A DNA stretch of 64,000 nt, from the NCBI RefSeq assembly GCF_000756615.1, contig NZ_CP009288.1, forward strand, positions 3,348,001 through 3,412,000, written 5' to 3'. The notes under the pieces are model-generated. The model was not told the origin of the DNA and ran no database searches. It saw nothing but the letters and a program-made list of their open reading frames with translations. Positions 27,215 to 35,092 of the stretch are shown here, piece after piece. Position 1 is the first letter of the stretch. Each line of letters starts with the position of its first letter. Source of the DNA: Paenibacillus durus. Its GTDB lineage: Bacteria > Bacillota > Bacilli > Paenibacillales > Paenibacillaceae. The translations under genes were made by a program, and so were the position numbers.

Positions 27215-27727
27215 CTATGCGCCTCTCGCTTCATTCTTTATTTTGCATGGCGGAGTCTCGTTTGTTTCTTCCGAAGCCGACTGATGCACACGCCCGCCTC
27301 CTAATTTGAATACCAAAATTCCGCCGACAATGACCAGCACCCCGAGCAGCTGTCTGAATGTAAAAGGAACTTTGTTTAAGCCAAGCCAGCCCATCGAATC
27401 CCACCATAGGGCGCTTCCGAGCTGTGAGATCAGAACGATGGAGATGGCATACGTAGGACCAAGAAGCCGGATCCCCAGCGTCAGACAGATAACGACCCCC
27501 ACCCCGATTACGCCGCTGATCCAGTACCAGGGCTTCATATTCTCCAGACTGAACAGCCGGCCCCCTTCAAAGATCAGGCCAAAAGTCAGCGAAGCCGCAA
27601 AGCCCATTCCCAGCACCAAAGCCGTTGTGGCCCAGGACCCTGTATGTTCATTGACTTTACTGTTAAACACATTCTGCATACTTACAAGCGAACCTGCGAC
27701 GAGCGCGAGTAACAGCCCTTGAATCAT
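27215..27727 (-). CDS. DMT-superfamily transporter, YdcZ (DUF606) type, copy 2
   Basis: 170 aa with five hydrophobic helices, a half-size member of the drug/metabolite transporter superfamily. The N terminus (QGLLLALVAGSLVSMQNVFNSKV) and the central LGPTYAISIVLISQL segment are typical of the YdcZ group. Such short proteins are thought to work as pairs in antiparallel orientation. A second copy at 28502-28927 in the same operon supports a heteromeric pair. The substrate is unknown. A Lys/Glu-rich cytosolic tail of about 25 residues extends beyond the last helix. Confidence 0.85.
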   Translation of the reverse strand: MIQGLLLALVAGSLVSMQNVFNSKVNEHTGSWATTALVLGMGFAASLTFGLIFEGGRLFSLENMKPWYWISGVIGVGVVICLTLGIRLLGPTYAISIVLISQLGSALWWDSMGWLGLNKVPFTFRQLLGVLVIVGGILVFKLGGGRVHQSASEETNETPPCKIKNEARGA

Positions 27728-27741
27728 TACGCGTATACCTC

Positions 27742-28449
27742 CTATTCATAAATATTTTGATTGGCCAGCGCGCTTAAGCCATCCTTGTCTTTAACCACGA
27801 TAAACCCTTTGCTGCGCTCAATCAGGCCTTCCGTGCATAATTTTTGAATGATCCGGTTTAGATGCCTGTAGCTGGTTCCAATAAAGTTCGCTACATCAAT
27901 TAGGCGGAAGCTGTTAAGCTGCCCCGGAATCTCGGAATCGGAATCGTCATAGGAAACCGACAGCAGATAGCTGGCCAGCCGCACCTCCACCGGATGCATC
28001 ATATTAAAGTTTAAAAAGTTAGACTTCACATAAAACTTCCGGGTGATGACTTTCAGTAAAAAGTTCAGCAGCGGCGGGTAGTCTGATCCATATTTTTCAA
28101 GCATGCGATAAGGAACGCCAACCATATAGACCGGCGACACCGCCTCCACCGTATGGATAATCGGGATATGCTGGATATACTCAATTTCCCCGATCACCTC
28201 AATCGGCTTCTTGAACGAAATAATCAGGGTTTTGCCCTCCTCGGAGGTGGTATATACTTTAATCTTGCCTTTCACAAGCACGTACATAACCTGTGAAGGC
28301 TCTCCCTGGGAGCAGATCAGTTCACCCTGATCAAAGCGGTACAGCGACAAATGCGGCATCAATGCCTCATTAAATATCGTTTCCAACTGATAAGTTTGTA
28401 AAAAAGAGTGCAGCTGCTCATGATCCTGGATTTCTTTCATAATCCGCAT
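27742..28449 (-). CDS. Crp/Fnr-family transcriptional regulator (YeiL-like)
   Basis: 235 aa with a cyclic-nucleotide-binding-like jelly roll (about residues 35-130; FDQGELICSQGEPSQVMYVLVKG) and a C-terminal winged helix with the recognition segment NFIGTSYRHLNRIIQKL. The YeiL subgroup is my best match, and its signal is not established here. There is no FNR-type N-terminal cysteine cluster. GGAGGTGA precedes two possible ATGs (28449 and 28440); I give the longer form. It sits between two YdcZ-type transporter genes and likely controls their operon. A perfect palindrome centred about 41 bp before the predicted start point is a plausible target. Confidence 0.85.
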   Translation of the reverse strand: MRIMKEIQDHEQLHSFLQTYQLETIFNEALMPHLSLYRFDQGELICSQGEPSQVMYVLVKGKIKVYTTSEEGKTLIISFKKPIEVIGEIEYIQHIPIIHTVEAVSPVYMVGVPYRMLEKYGSDYPPLLNFLLKVITRKFYVKSNFLNFNMMHPVEVRLASYLLSVSYDDSDSEIPGQLNSFRLIDVANFIGTSYRHLNRIIQKLCTEGLIERSKGFIVVKDKDGLSALANQNIYE

Positions 28450-28501
28450 TCACCTCCAGCCTGTGACCTTGTGGTCCTTAAATTACGGCGTAATCATATT
28501 A

Positions 28502-28927
28502 TCAAAATTCAAGTATGATTACACCAGCGATCATCATTCCAAGGCCAACGAACTGCGGCAGCTTCATCTTTTGCTTCACCACGCCAAACCATCCGTTCGA
28601 ATCAATTAAAAAGGTCTGACATAACTGGGCAATCAGCACCGCGGATATTGTTAAAGTAACCCCGACTTTGCGAATTGCCGTCACTTCGCTGAAAATAATG
28701 ACAGCCGCAAACGCGCCGCCAATAAGATATAACGGCTTAACCTGCCCCAGCCCCTGGCGTCTACCGTCCCGGACGAACAGTAAGATCAGCAAGGCCATAA
28801 TAAACCCGGTTAACTGGGTAACTGTGGCAGCCTGCCAGGTTCCAATATCTTGACTGATCCGGGAATTGGCCACTCCCTGCAGCGTAATACACGCCCCGCC
28901 CAACAATGCAAAGAACAGCCCTCTCAT
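28502..28927 (-). CDS. DMT-superfamily transporter, YdcZ (DUF606) type, copy 1
   Basis: 141 aa with five hydrophobic helices, similar in plan to copy 2 (RGLFFALLGGACITLQGVANS at the N terminus; VTLTISAVLIAQL in the centre). It is the first gene of the operon. AGGAGAGG lies 7 nt ahead of the ATG. Together with copy 2 it probably forms one heteromeric exporter or importer. The substrate is unknown. Confidence 0.85.
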   Translation of the reverse strand: MRGLFFALLGGACITLQGVANSRISQDIGTWQAATVTQLTGFIMALLILLFVRDGRRQGLGQVKPLYLIGGAFAAVIIFSEVTAIRKVGVTLTISAVLIAQLCQTFLIDSNGWFGVVKQKMKLPQFVGLGMMIAGVIILEF

Positions 28928-28963
28928 TTCTTAACCTCTCCTCTGATGTTAGCTCTGATCCTA

Positions 28964-29005
28964 ATTAAATGATATCTGAGATTTTTTGGGAAGGACATAT
29001 GTCCT
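28964..29005 (-). promoter_or_regulatory. Crp/Fnr-type operator and -10 element for the transporter operon
   Basis: AGGACATATGTCCT at 28992-29005 is a perfect 14-bp palindrome. TTTAAT at 28964-28969 is a good -10, predicting a start near 28957. The palindrome centre then lies 41.5 bp upstream, the textbook class-II activator position of Crp/Fnr proteins. No good -35 hexamer is seen, which fits activator dependence. The sequence differs from both the Crp and the FNR consensus, so the binding protein is inferred from position and neighbourhood only. Confidence 0.45.
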
Positions 29006-29007
29006 AA

Positions 29008-29034
29008 AAGTAAAAAGAAACGGCTCCGCCGTTC
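29008..29034 (-). terminator. Intrinsic terminator of the heme-module operon
   Basis: On the minus strand a stem AACGGC/GCCGTT with a 3-nt loop is followed by TCTTTTTACTTTT. It lies about 65 nt past the stop of the NusG-II gene. Confidence 0.65.
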
Positions 29035-29100
29035 TCATGGGAAGAAGGCAGTCGTTTCTCACAGAAATAATAAGCCATTAATAAGCGTAAAACGATCCCG

Positions 29101-29493
29101 TCATATCACTGCGTCAAGTTCATCGTCTGAAGGCTGCTTGTGCGGGTTGAATACTTCCACATAAACCCGGGTCGGGATGCAGATAATTTGCTGATAAGGC
29201 TTGGAGATGAACCCCATATCCAGCGCGATCCGTTTTGGAGCATCGGAATAAGTCATTTGAATCCCGTAATCGAAGGCTTTGAGCGTATTATGGCCAAATT
29301 CCGTCTGGATGTCGATAATTTGCACTTCTTTGGTTAATGCCACGTTCTTGTAAAGCTTCCCGTTCACCGTAATCCGAGCCATCAGCTCTCCCGGTTTGTA
29401 GGCGCTGTGGTCCATGTGGAGCCATTTGATTCCGTAAATGGAACCGGCAATTAGCAGTCCCAGCAATATGATGTACAGATCTCCGCGTTTCAT
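29101..29493 (-). CDS. NusG domain II-containing membrane-anchored protein
   Basis: 130 aa. One N-terminal membrane helix (about residues 6-24) anchors a small extracytoplasmic beta domain of the NusG-II type (ARITVNGKLYKNVAL; EFGHNTLKAFDYG). Such proteins often sit beside genes for redox cofactors or electron transfer, but their biochemical role is not settled. It is the last gene of the heme module, 38 nt behind the fused decarboxylase. Its ribosome binding site (GAGGG) is weak and far from the ATG, so expression may depend on coupling. Confidence 0.75.
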   Translation of the reverse strand: MKRGDLYIILLGLLIAGSIYGIKWLHMDHSAYKPGELMARITVNGKLYKNVALTKEVQIIDIQTEFGHNTLKAFDYGIQMTYSDAPKRIALDMGFISKPYQQIICIPTRVYVEVFNPHKQPSDDELDAVI

Positions 29494-29531
29494 AATAATG
29501 GATATCCCTCGCCCTTTTTAAAATGCAGCGG

Positions 29532-30521
29532 TTAGATCGAAAAGCTCGTTTTCTTCAGTTCTTCCGTGCTGAACAGAATGTCGTAATCCTTGATGCCTTC
29601 CTGCTGTACAAAATGCTCCGCAACTTTCCGGACAGATGCTTCGTCTGATCCGTGAATCATGGCGTACAGATTATACGGCCAATCATGATGCTCCCGGCGT
29701 TTGTAGCAGTGGCTGACTTCCGCATAACCGGCCAGCCTTTTCCCTGCCCCGGGTATTTGCTCCTCAGGAAGTACGCTGACGAACAGGCCATTGGCTGAAA
29801 AGCCGGCTTCCCTATGCTTCAGAACGGCTCCGATTCGTCTGAGCGCTCCTCCTGCCTGCAGCGTCTGCAAACGCAGAAACAACTCCTCCAAGCTGCATCC
29901 TGTCTTATAAGCAATCTCGGTATACGGTTCGGGCGACAACGGAAGATCTCCCTGCAGTTCGCGGATCAGCTGCACATCCATAATCTCTATTTTACAATGC
30001 TCCTGTTTGAAGGTTGTGCCTCCATTTAGGTTCGGACCTGGTGCAATGGTTGATACGGCAGCCTTTTCTTCCATATTCAAAAAGACCTTCAGCTTGAATA
30101 TCTGCTCGGAGGGAAACTCGTAGAGGCGCGGCCCGCCCGCCGCTTCTGAGATTGCTTCAAGAATGGCTCCCCGTTCCTCCTCGGTTCGGGAAGTCAGCGT
30201 AAACCACATATTGAGCCGGCTGCGCCGGCGGTAGTTATGAGTAACGCCTTTGAAGCTGTTGACAACGGCAGCCGTCTGATAAAAAAGCTCTTCCCGTACT
30301 GTCATCGCATACAGACAGCCTCTAAATCCAAGCCCCGCCGGATTAAATACCCCGCCGATCCGCCGGATGAATCCCTCTTTCTTCAACCTTTCCAGCCTTA
30401 GCAGCACATCTTCCTGCTGTAATCCCAGTTCCTCCGCAATAGTCTTCCAAGGGTGTCTGACCAGAGGAAGCTCGATCTGCACCCGATTCAGCAGCTTCCG
30501 GTCCTTCGCATCCAGTTCCAC
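29532..30521 (-). CDS. Siroheme decarboxylase, fused AhbA-AhbB (NirDL-type, Lrp/AsnC fold)
   Basis: About 329 aa with two tandem Lrp/AsnC-like halves, each with a winged helix and a ligand-binding ferredoxin-like domain. The first half has VTHNYRRRSRLNMWFTL and the second VSHCYKRREHHDWPYNLYAM, the characteristic motifs of AhbA/NirD-like and AhbB/NirL-like proteins. Known of the family: decarboxylation of siroheme to 12,18-didecarboxysiroheme. Separate subunits are usual; here they are one chain. I placed the start at the GTG at 30521, 8 nt behind GGGGAGG; a GTG three codons earlier overlaps that site. It follows two radical-SAM genes of the same pathway. Confidence 0.85.
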   Translation of the reverse strand: MELDAKDRKLLNRVQIELPLVRHPWKTIAEELGLQQEDVLLRLERLKKEGFIRRIGGVFNPAGLGFRGCLYAMTVREELFYQTAAVVNSFKGVTHNYRRRSRLNMWFTLTSRTEEERGAILEAISEAAGGPRLYEFPSEQIFKLKVFLNMEEKAAVSTIAPGPNLNGGTTFKQEHCKIEIMDVQLIRELQGDLPLSPEPYTEIAYKTGCSLEELFLRLQTLQAGGALRRIGAVLKHREAGFSANGLFVSVLPEEQIPGAGKRLAGYAEVSHCYKRREHHDWPYNLYAMIHGSDEASVRKVAEHFVQQEGIKDYDILFSTEELKKTSFSI

Positions 30522-30539
30522 TGTTTCCACCTCCCCGGC

Positions 30540-31541
30540 CTACAGCACCGCCGATCTTTTGTAACACCACGGCTCTTCAGCCATGAAATTGCCGCCGCTG
30601 TAATAGTACGATCTCGCCCGGCAGCCGCCGCAAATACCGACATCCGGACAGGAGCCGCATTCTCCTTCATATTTCTCAAAGTTCCTTAAATCCCGGAATA
30701 CCGGATTGTCCCTCCATATTTCATCAAAAGGCTGCTCGCGAACATTCCCCACCTTGACCGGCAGGTACGGGCAAATATGCACCTCGCCATTCGGCAGTAC
30801 CGAACAATAGGCAACCCCGGCGAGACAGCCCCGCGTGTACCGCATTTCAAGCCCCATGCTCTTGGCAAGCGGCATGAACTGGGGAGCGCATGTCGGCTTG
30901 ATTTCAAGCGAGGTTGATTTCTGTTTGGACAGTACACTGCGCAGAACCGAATAATACCGTTCCCGCTTCAAGCCGTCCTCTTCAATATTGACGGCTCGTC
31001 CGGTTGGAACAAGAAAGAACGGGTGCAGAGAGGAAACCTTCAGCTCCTCCGCAAGCTGAGCCACCTGCTCGAAATCATCCATATTGCCCTCGGTCAGCGT
31101 CATGTTAATTTGCACTCTCAGCCCGGCTTCGCGGGCATAACGAATGCCCTCCAATGCTTGCTGCCAGCCTTCCGGCGCATTCCTGAACCGGTTATGATAC
31201 TCCGGCGTGGCGCTGTCTATGCTGATCGCGATGCCCCCAAGCCCCGCTTCCTTGAGCTCGGCAGCTTTGGCGGCGGTCAGAAGTGTGCCATTGCTGCCAA
31301 GTGCGGGACGAAGGCCGATGGATGAGGCATATGCGATCAATTCGCAAAGATCTTCGCGGATCAAGGGCTCGCCGCCGCTGAAGATGAGAAGCCTGAATCC
31401 GGCCTGCTTGATCTGATCAATGAGCCGGGTGCCTTCTTCTGTGGTCAGCTGGTCTTCTACGGGAGATTCCGGTCCAGAGTCGCGATAACAGTGTTCGCAG
31501 TATAAGTTGCACTTCTTGGTCACATTCCAGGAAACGAGCAT
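30540..31541 (-). CDS. nirJ2: Radical SAM protein NirJ2-like (AhbD-type heme synthase candidate)
   Basis: 333 aa. The radical SAM cluster motif CNLYCEHC lies at residues 11-18 and the SAM-binding GGEP motif at about 57. A C-terminal SPASM-like cysteine cluster (CGSCPDVGICGGC) would hold a second iron-sulfur centre. It matches the NirJ2 group of Bacillota and Heliobacteria. By analogy with AhbD it would oxidatively decarboxylate the two propionates of Fe-coproporphyrin III to give heme. Assignment to that step rests on context and is not proven. It sits between the nirJ1-like gene and the siroheme decarboxylase. Confidence 0.82.
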   Translation of the reverse strand: MLVSWNVTKKCNLYCEHCYRDSGPESPVEDQLTTEEGTRLIDQIKQAGFRLLIFSGGEPLIREDLCELIAYASSIGLRPALGSNGTLLTAAKAAELKEAGLGGIAISIDSATPEYHNRFRNAPEGWQQALEGIRYAREAGLRVQINMTLTEGNMDDFEQVAQLAEELKVSSLHPFFLVPTGRAVNIEEDGLKRERYYSVLRSVLSKQKSTSLEIKPTCAPQFMPLAKSMGLEMRYTRGCLAGVAYCSVLPNGEVHICPYLPVKVGNVREQPFDEIWRDNPVFRDLRNFEKYEGECGSCPDVGICGGCRARSYYYSGGNFMAEEPWCYKRSAVL

Positions 31542-31566
31542 GCGTAATCAGCCTTCCTTTGCCGTG

Positions 31567-32739
31567 TTATACGATTCCAATTTCGCGGTCGCTTAAATAA
31601 CAGGATGGGTCCTCCGCCCAGAAATCACCGCTTACCGAAGCCCGGGCGCGGAAATTTCCGTTACAGACGTCCAGCCATTTGCATTCACTACAGCGTCCTT
31701 TCAGCAGCGGTTTGCGGTCGCGCAGGCCCGCCATTAGCGGATGAGCGGCGTCGCGCCAGATCTCGCTGAATTTCTGCTTGCGGATATTGCCGATTTCGAT
31801 ATCTCTGGTGAACTGATCGGGATAGACATTGCCGTGCCAATCGACACACCCGATGGCAATTCCGGAACGGTTGCCGCCGTTTCTCCGAAGCAGTCCAAGC
31901 AGTTCATCCGCACGCTCAGGGTCGTGTTCCTTCATCCACTGGTATAAGTAAACTCCATCCGCATGGTTATCTACGGTAAGCAGCTCAACCTGTTTGCCTT
32001 TACCATGCAGGTCTATCGTCTTGGCCATAATCCGTTCAAGAGCATGCCGGGACTGTTCATGGGTAACATCCTCCTGCTGCAGGGCGCTCCCGCGGCCGGA
32101 ATAGACGAGATGGTAGAAGCAGGCCCGTGGAATATTTTCCCGCTCGATCAAATCAAGGACTCCATCCAGATCTTCGTATGTATGTCTGCTGATGGTGAAC
32201 CGGACTCCTACCTTCTGGCCGATGGATAAGCAGTTGCGGATACCTTGAAGCGCCTGCTCGAAGGAACCCTTTCGTCCGCGAAACTCATCATGGCGCTCTT
32301 CCAGCCCATCCAGGCTTACACCGACATATTTAATTCCTGCTTCTTTTAACAGTTTCGCCTTGTCGTTGGTTATTAGAGTGCCGTTGGTCGATATTACCGG
32401 CCGCAGCCCTTTGCTTGACGCATAAGAGATCAACTCAAAAATATCTTTACGGATCAGTGGCTCTCCCCCGGAAAAAAGCAGGACAGGAACCTGGAATGCG
32501 GCCAGGTCGTCAATAAACGCCTTCGCTTCCTCTGTCGACATTTCATCGGGATCATGGGCAGGACAGGCATTTGCATAACAATGTTTGCAGGTCAGGTTGC
32601 ATGCCCGTGTCGAATTCCATACGACGACAGGTCCTCTGCCCGCGGAAACGCCATGCGGTTTGTGCCCCGGCTTAACGGTATAACGAAGGTCATCGCCTTC
32701 TCCCTTCATACCGGTAAGCAGTTTCGTTACATTAATCAT
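31567..32739 (-). CDS. nirJ1: Radical SAM protein NirJ1-like (AhbC-type Fe-coproporphyrin synthase candidate)
   Basis: 390 aa. The N-terminal MINVTKLLTGMKGEGDDLRY and the cluster motif CNLTCKHC are typical of NirJ1. The GGEP motif follows, and a C-terminal SPASM-type cluster region has CSECKWLDVCNG. Known of the AhbC group: removal of the acetate side chains of didecarboxysiroheme to give Fe-coproporphyrin III. It is the first gene of the module. The ATG has GAGGGAGCG ahead of it. Upstream genes making siroheme are outside this window. Confidence 0.84.
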   Translation of the reverse strand: MINVTKLLTGMKGEGDDLRYTVKPGHKPHGVSAGRGPVVVWNSTRACNLTCKHCYANACPAHDPDEMSTEEAKAFIDDLAAFQVPVLLFSGGEPLIRKDIFELISYASSKGLRPVISTNGTLITNDKAKLLKEAGIKYVGVSLDGLEERHDEFRGRKGSFEQALQGIRNCLSIGQKVGVRFTISRHTYEDLDGVLDLIERENIPRACFYHLVYSGRGSALQQEDVTHEQSRHALERIMAKTIDLHGKGKQVELLTVDNHADGVYLYQWMKEHDPERADELLGLLRRNGGNRSGIAIGCVDWHGNVYPDQFTRDIEIGNIRKQKFSEIWRDAAHPLMAGLRDRKPLLKGRCSECKWLDVCNGNFRARASVSGDFWAEDPSCYLSDREIGIV

Positions 32740-32855
32740 TTCCGCTCCCTCGTTTCTCCAAATTTAGATACAATCTTTTTTATCGTACTATAGCTTGGGA
32801 GAATAAGAATATGCGCTTTTATCTTGCTCTTATGGCGTATTCATGCTAAAGCCTG

Positions 32856-32887
32856 CAAAAAGAAAAACCCGCAATAGCTGCGGGTTT
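32856..32887 (-). terminator. Intrinsic terminator of the small peptide gene
   Basis: On the minus strand an AAACCCGCA/TGCGGGTTT stem with a 5-nt loop runs into TTTTTCTTTTTG. It lies 16 nt past the stop of the 26-codon gene and separates it from nirJ1. Confidence 0.75.
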
Positions 32888-32903
32888 CAAAAAGGGCATG
32901 GCG

Positions 32904-32984
32904 TTATGATTTTTTCCTACCGTTAGCCAGTTCTATAATCATAACGACAAGAACGAGCAATGAAATGAGCTGGTCCAGACTCAT
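32904..32984 (-). CDS. 26-aa hydrophobic membrane peptide (holin-like / type I toxin-like)
   Basis: A short gene with its own strong ribosome binding site (GGAGG, 8 nt before the ATG) and its own terminator 16 nt after the stop. The peptide begins MSLDQLISLLVLVVMI, then IELANGRKKS: one membrane helix with a short charged C-terminal tail. This layout is like the putative holin-like toxins of type I toxin-antitoxin loci in Bacillota. I could not identify an antisense RNA, so the toxin idea is inference. It may instead be an ordinary small membrane protein or an upstream partner of the heme module. Confidence 0.6.
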   Translation of the reverse strand: MSLDQLISLLVLVVMIIELANGRKKS

Positions 32985-33138
32985 TACGTCCGCCTCCATT
33001 CCTCAGCAAGGATGGCTGTTCGGACGGTTTTCCTCTCCCAAGGACAATTGCCGCGCTCCCCCAAAACATAATATGAGGCAGCGTCAGCGGATATGCGGAT
33101 TGTAAGAGCTCTGGCAGCGGGCTTTGCCGGTTACCTTT

Positions 33139-34944
33139 TTAAAAAAGCAAATCCTGCGAGTAATTATCTCCTTCCAGCATGTCGTACTCCACTAAACGGT
33201 AATCATCCAACAGCTCCTGCTGCTCCGCGTTCAATCCGGTGACAACGCCGGAGGGCCCGATCAGTACACTTTTGCTTAAGCCGGGAAGCTCCGATTTCAC
33301 CTTGTCCAGCAGCTTGTAGTAAGCCGGCATCTTTTGCCCCGTCAGTTCAAATACAGTCGGCCCGAGAAATGCGGGACTGAGCGTACCCAACGGCTGCTTG
33401 CCGATATCGAAATTGGCCATATAGAGCAGCTTCGTCTCATGCTTCAGTCTGGGATTCGTATCCCAGCCCGCCTGCGTATAGATGTCCCCAGAGAGCGCTG
33501 GAAGATGGTCGCCCCAAAATACGGCAACCGTAGGCCGCTTCAACGACTTTAGCTCCTTGGCAAGATAGGCGAGCGCCTCGTCGGTCAGCTTCGCATCCTG
33601 GACGTACGTCTCAAGCTCGTCCTTCCGTTCCGGCTTCACGCCGCTAACCGTTATCGTATTCGGCCCGTTATTGCCTTTGACAAACGGAAAATGATTCTGC
33701 ATCGTAACCAGATGCAGGAACGTCGGCTGATCGGAGCTGTCCAACTCGCGCACCGCTTCCTTAACAGCGGCCATATCCGAGATATATCCGTCCGGTGTGA
33801 TGCGCTCGGCATTTGCCATTTGATCCTGGCTTGTAAACCGGTCAAACCCGAGAACAGGGTACACTTTGTTCCGGTTATAGAATGTCTCATCGAACGGATG
33901 AAGCGCGAGCGCCCGGTATCCCCGATCTTTGAGGATGCTGACGATCGAGGGCAGTGAGGACATTTTCACGATCCGCTGCTGGTAAGGAATGGAGCCGTCA
34001 TTGAGAAAATACATCGACAAGCCCGTCAGCGCTTCAAACTCGATATTGGCCGTATTGCCGCCAAATTCGGGTGACAGCATATAGCCGGACGGCGTATTTT
34101 GCTGCTCCTGATGGATAAATTTCAAAGGGTCTTCACTGAAAGTGTAGGTAGGAAGACGCGTCGGGTCAAAGAAGGCTTCGTCCATCATATACAAAATATT
34201 GGGGGACTCGGCTGGCGCTGCGGCAGTGCTGTTGCCCTGAAGCGCGCTGTATTTTTCTGCGATTTTAGTTATGGCTTCCTTGCTGTAATTATCCGGTTTC
34301 TCCATCAGATTCTGTTTCAGATTGCCTGTAAAAGCGAATAAAAATCCGTTCTGTGTATAATTCACTTTCTGGTTCCAGTAAATATTCTGATAGTGAATGG
34401 AGGTTGCAAGCGTGGACTGGCCGTCGACCAATAGGATAAACCCGGCAATCATGATTGCCGAAATAATCGTAAATCCTGCCCGCAGCGGCAGTCCGATTCT
34501 GATCTTGGGAAGCTTGCGCAGCAGATAGATCAGACCCGCAATGAGAACCACAGCCAGCACAAGCGTGAGCGGCGAAATCATGCCTTTGGTAATCTTGCTC
34601 ATCTCCTGAGCATTTTTGACCAGCATAAGGTCCCACGGAAACAGCGGTTCCCCTGTCGTTGTAAGCTTTTTATAATTAGCAATGCCCAGAATGACACAAG
34701 CGATAAAGGCAATTAAAGGACCTGCGTACAAATTCGGAATAACCGCCGCAAAAGCGAGCAGCACGAAGAAAAAGAACAGACTGCCGGCAGCATACAGCCA
34801 GTAGTAGTTCGATATCCAAGCGAAAACGCTTCCGACATCCATGCTGAACGAAGCAGCCTGCATAATGAAATTCAATATAAATCCGCCGATCAAAAAAGAC
34901 AGCAGCATGATTCCCAGCCGTTTGCCGGGCAAATAATGACGCAT
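33139..34944 (-). CDS. LTA synthase family sulfatase-fold membrane protein
   Basis: 601 aa. Five hydrophobic helices (residues about 10-190) are followed by a large extracellular sulfatase/alkaline-phosphatase-fold domain. The likely nucleophile threonine lies in PEFGGNTANIEFEALTGLSM, and metal-binding residues are visible in YMMDEAFFD and FWGDHLPALSGD. Known of the family: transfer of glycerol-phosphate from phosphatidylglycerol to a growing teichoic acid or related polymer. The sequence is divergent from LtaS, so a different phosphoglycerol acceptor is possible. The ATG follows AGGAGAGGG. It appears monocistronic. Confidence 0.85.
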   Translation of the reverse strand: MRHYLPGKRLGIMLLSFLIGGFILNFIMQAASFSMDVGSVFAWISNYYWLYAAGSLFFFFVLLAFAAVIPNLYAGPLIAFIACVILGIANYKKLTTTGEPLFPWDLMLVKNAQEMSKITKGMISPLTLVLAVVLIAGLIYLLRKLPKIRIGLPLRAGFTIISAIMIAGFILLVDGQSTLATSIHYQNIYWNQKVNYTQNGFLFAFTGNLKQNLMEKPDNYSKEAITKIAEKYSALQGNSTAAAPAESPNILYMMDEAFFDPTRLPTYTFSEDPLKFIHQEQQNTPSGYMLSPEFGGNTANIEFEALTGLSMYFLNDGSIPYQQRIVKMSSLPSIVSILKDRGYRALALHPFDETFYNRNKVYPVLGFDRFTSQDQMANAERITPDGYISDMAAVKEAVRELDSSDQPTFLHLVTMQNHFPFVKGNNGPNTITVSGVKPERKDELETYVQDAKLTDEALAYLAKELKSLKRPTVAVFWGDHLPALSGDIYTQAGWDTNPRLKHETKLLYMANFDIGKQPLGTLSPAFLGPTVFELTGQKMPAYYKLLDKVKSELPGLSKSVLIGPSGVVTGLNAEQQELLDDYRLVEYDMLEGDNYSQDLLF

Positions 34945-35015
34945 CCTTACCCTCTCCTCAGCTCATTTAAACAAACAGTATACGCCCATTTCCTTAAAAA
35001 GAACTTAAAATTAAC

Positions 35016-35052
35016 AAAAAAACCACACTCGGATAATACTACCCGAATATGG
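35016..35052 (-). terminator. Intrinsic terminator of the hut operon
   Basis: On the minus strand a 10-bp stem CCATATTCGG/CCGAGTGTGG (two G-U pairs) is followed by seven T. It lies about 40 nt past the stop of the last hut gene. Confidence 0.8.
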
Positions 35053-35092
35053 CTATGAAATAAACCATCAAGTCCGATCACGCGCCGAATTT

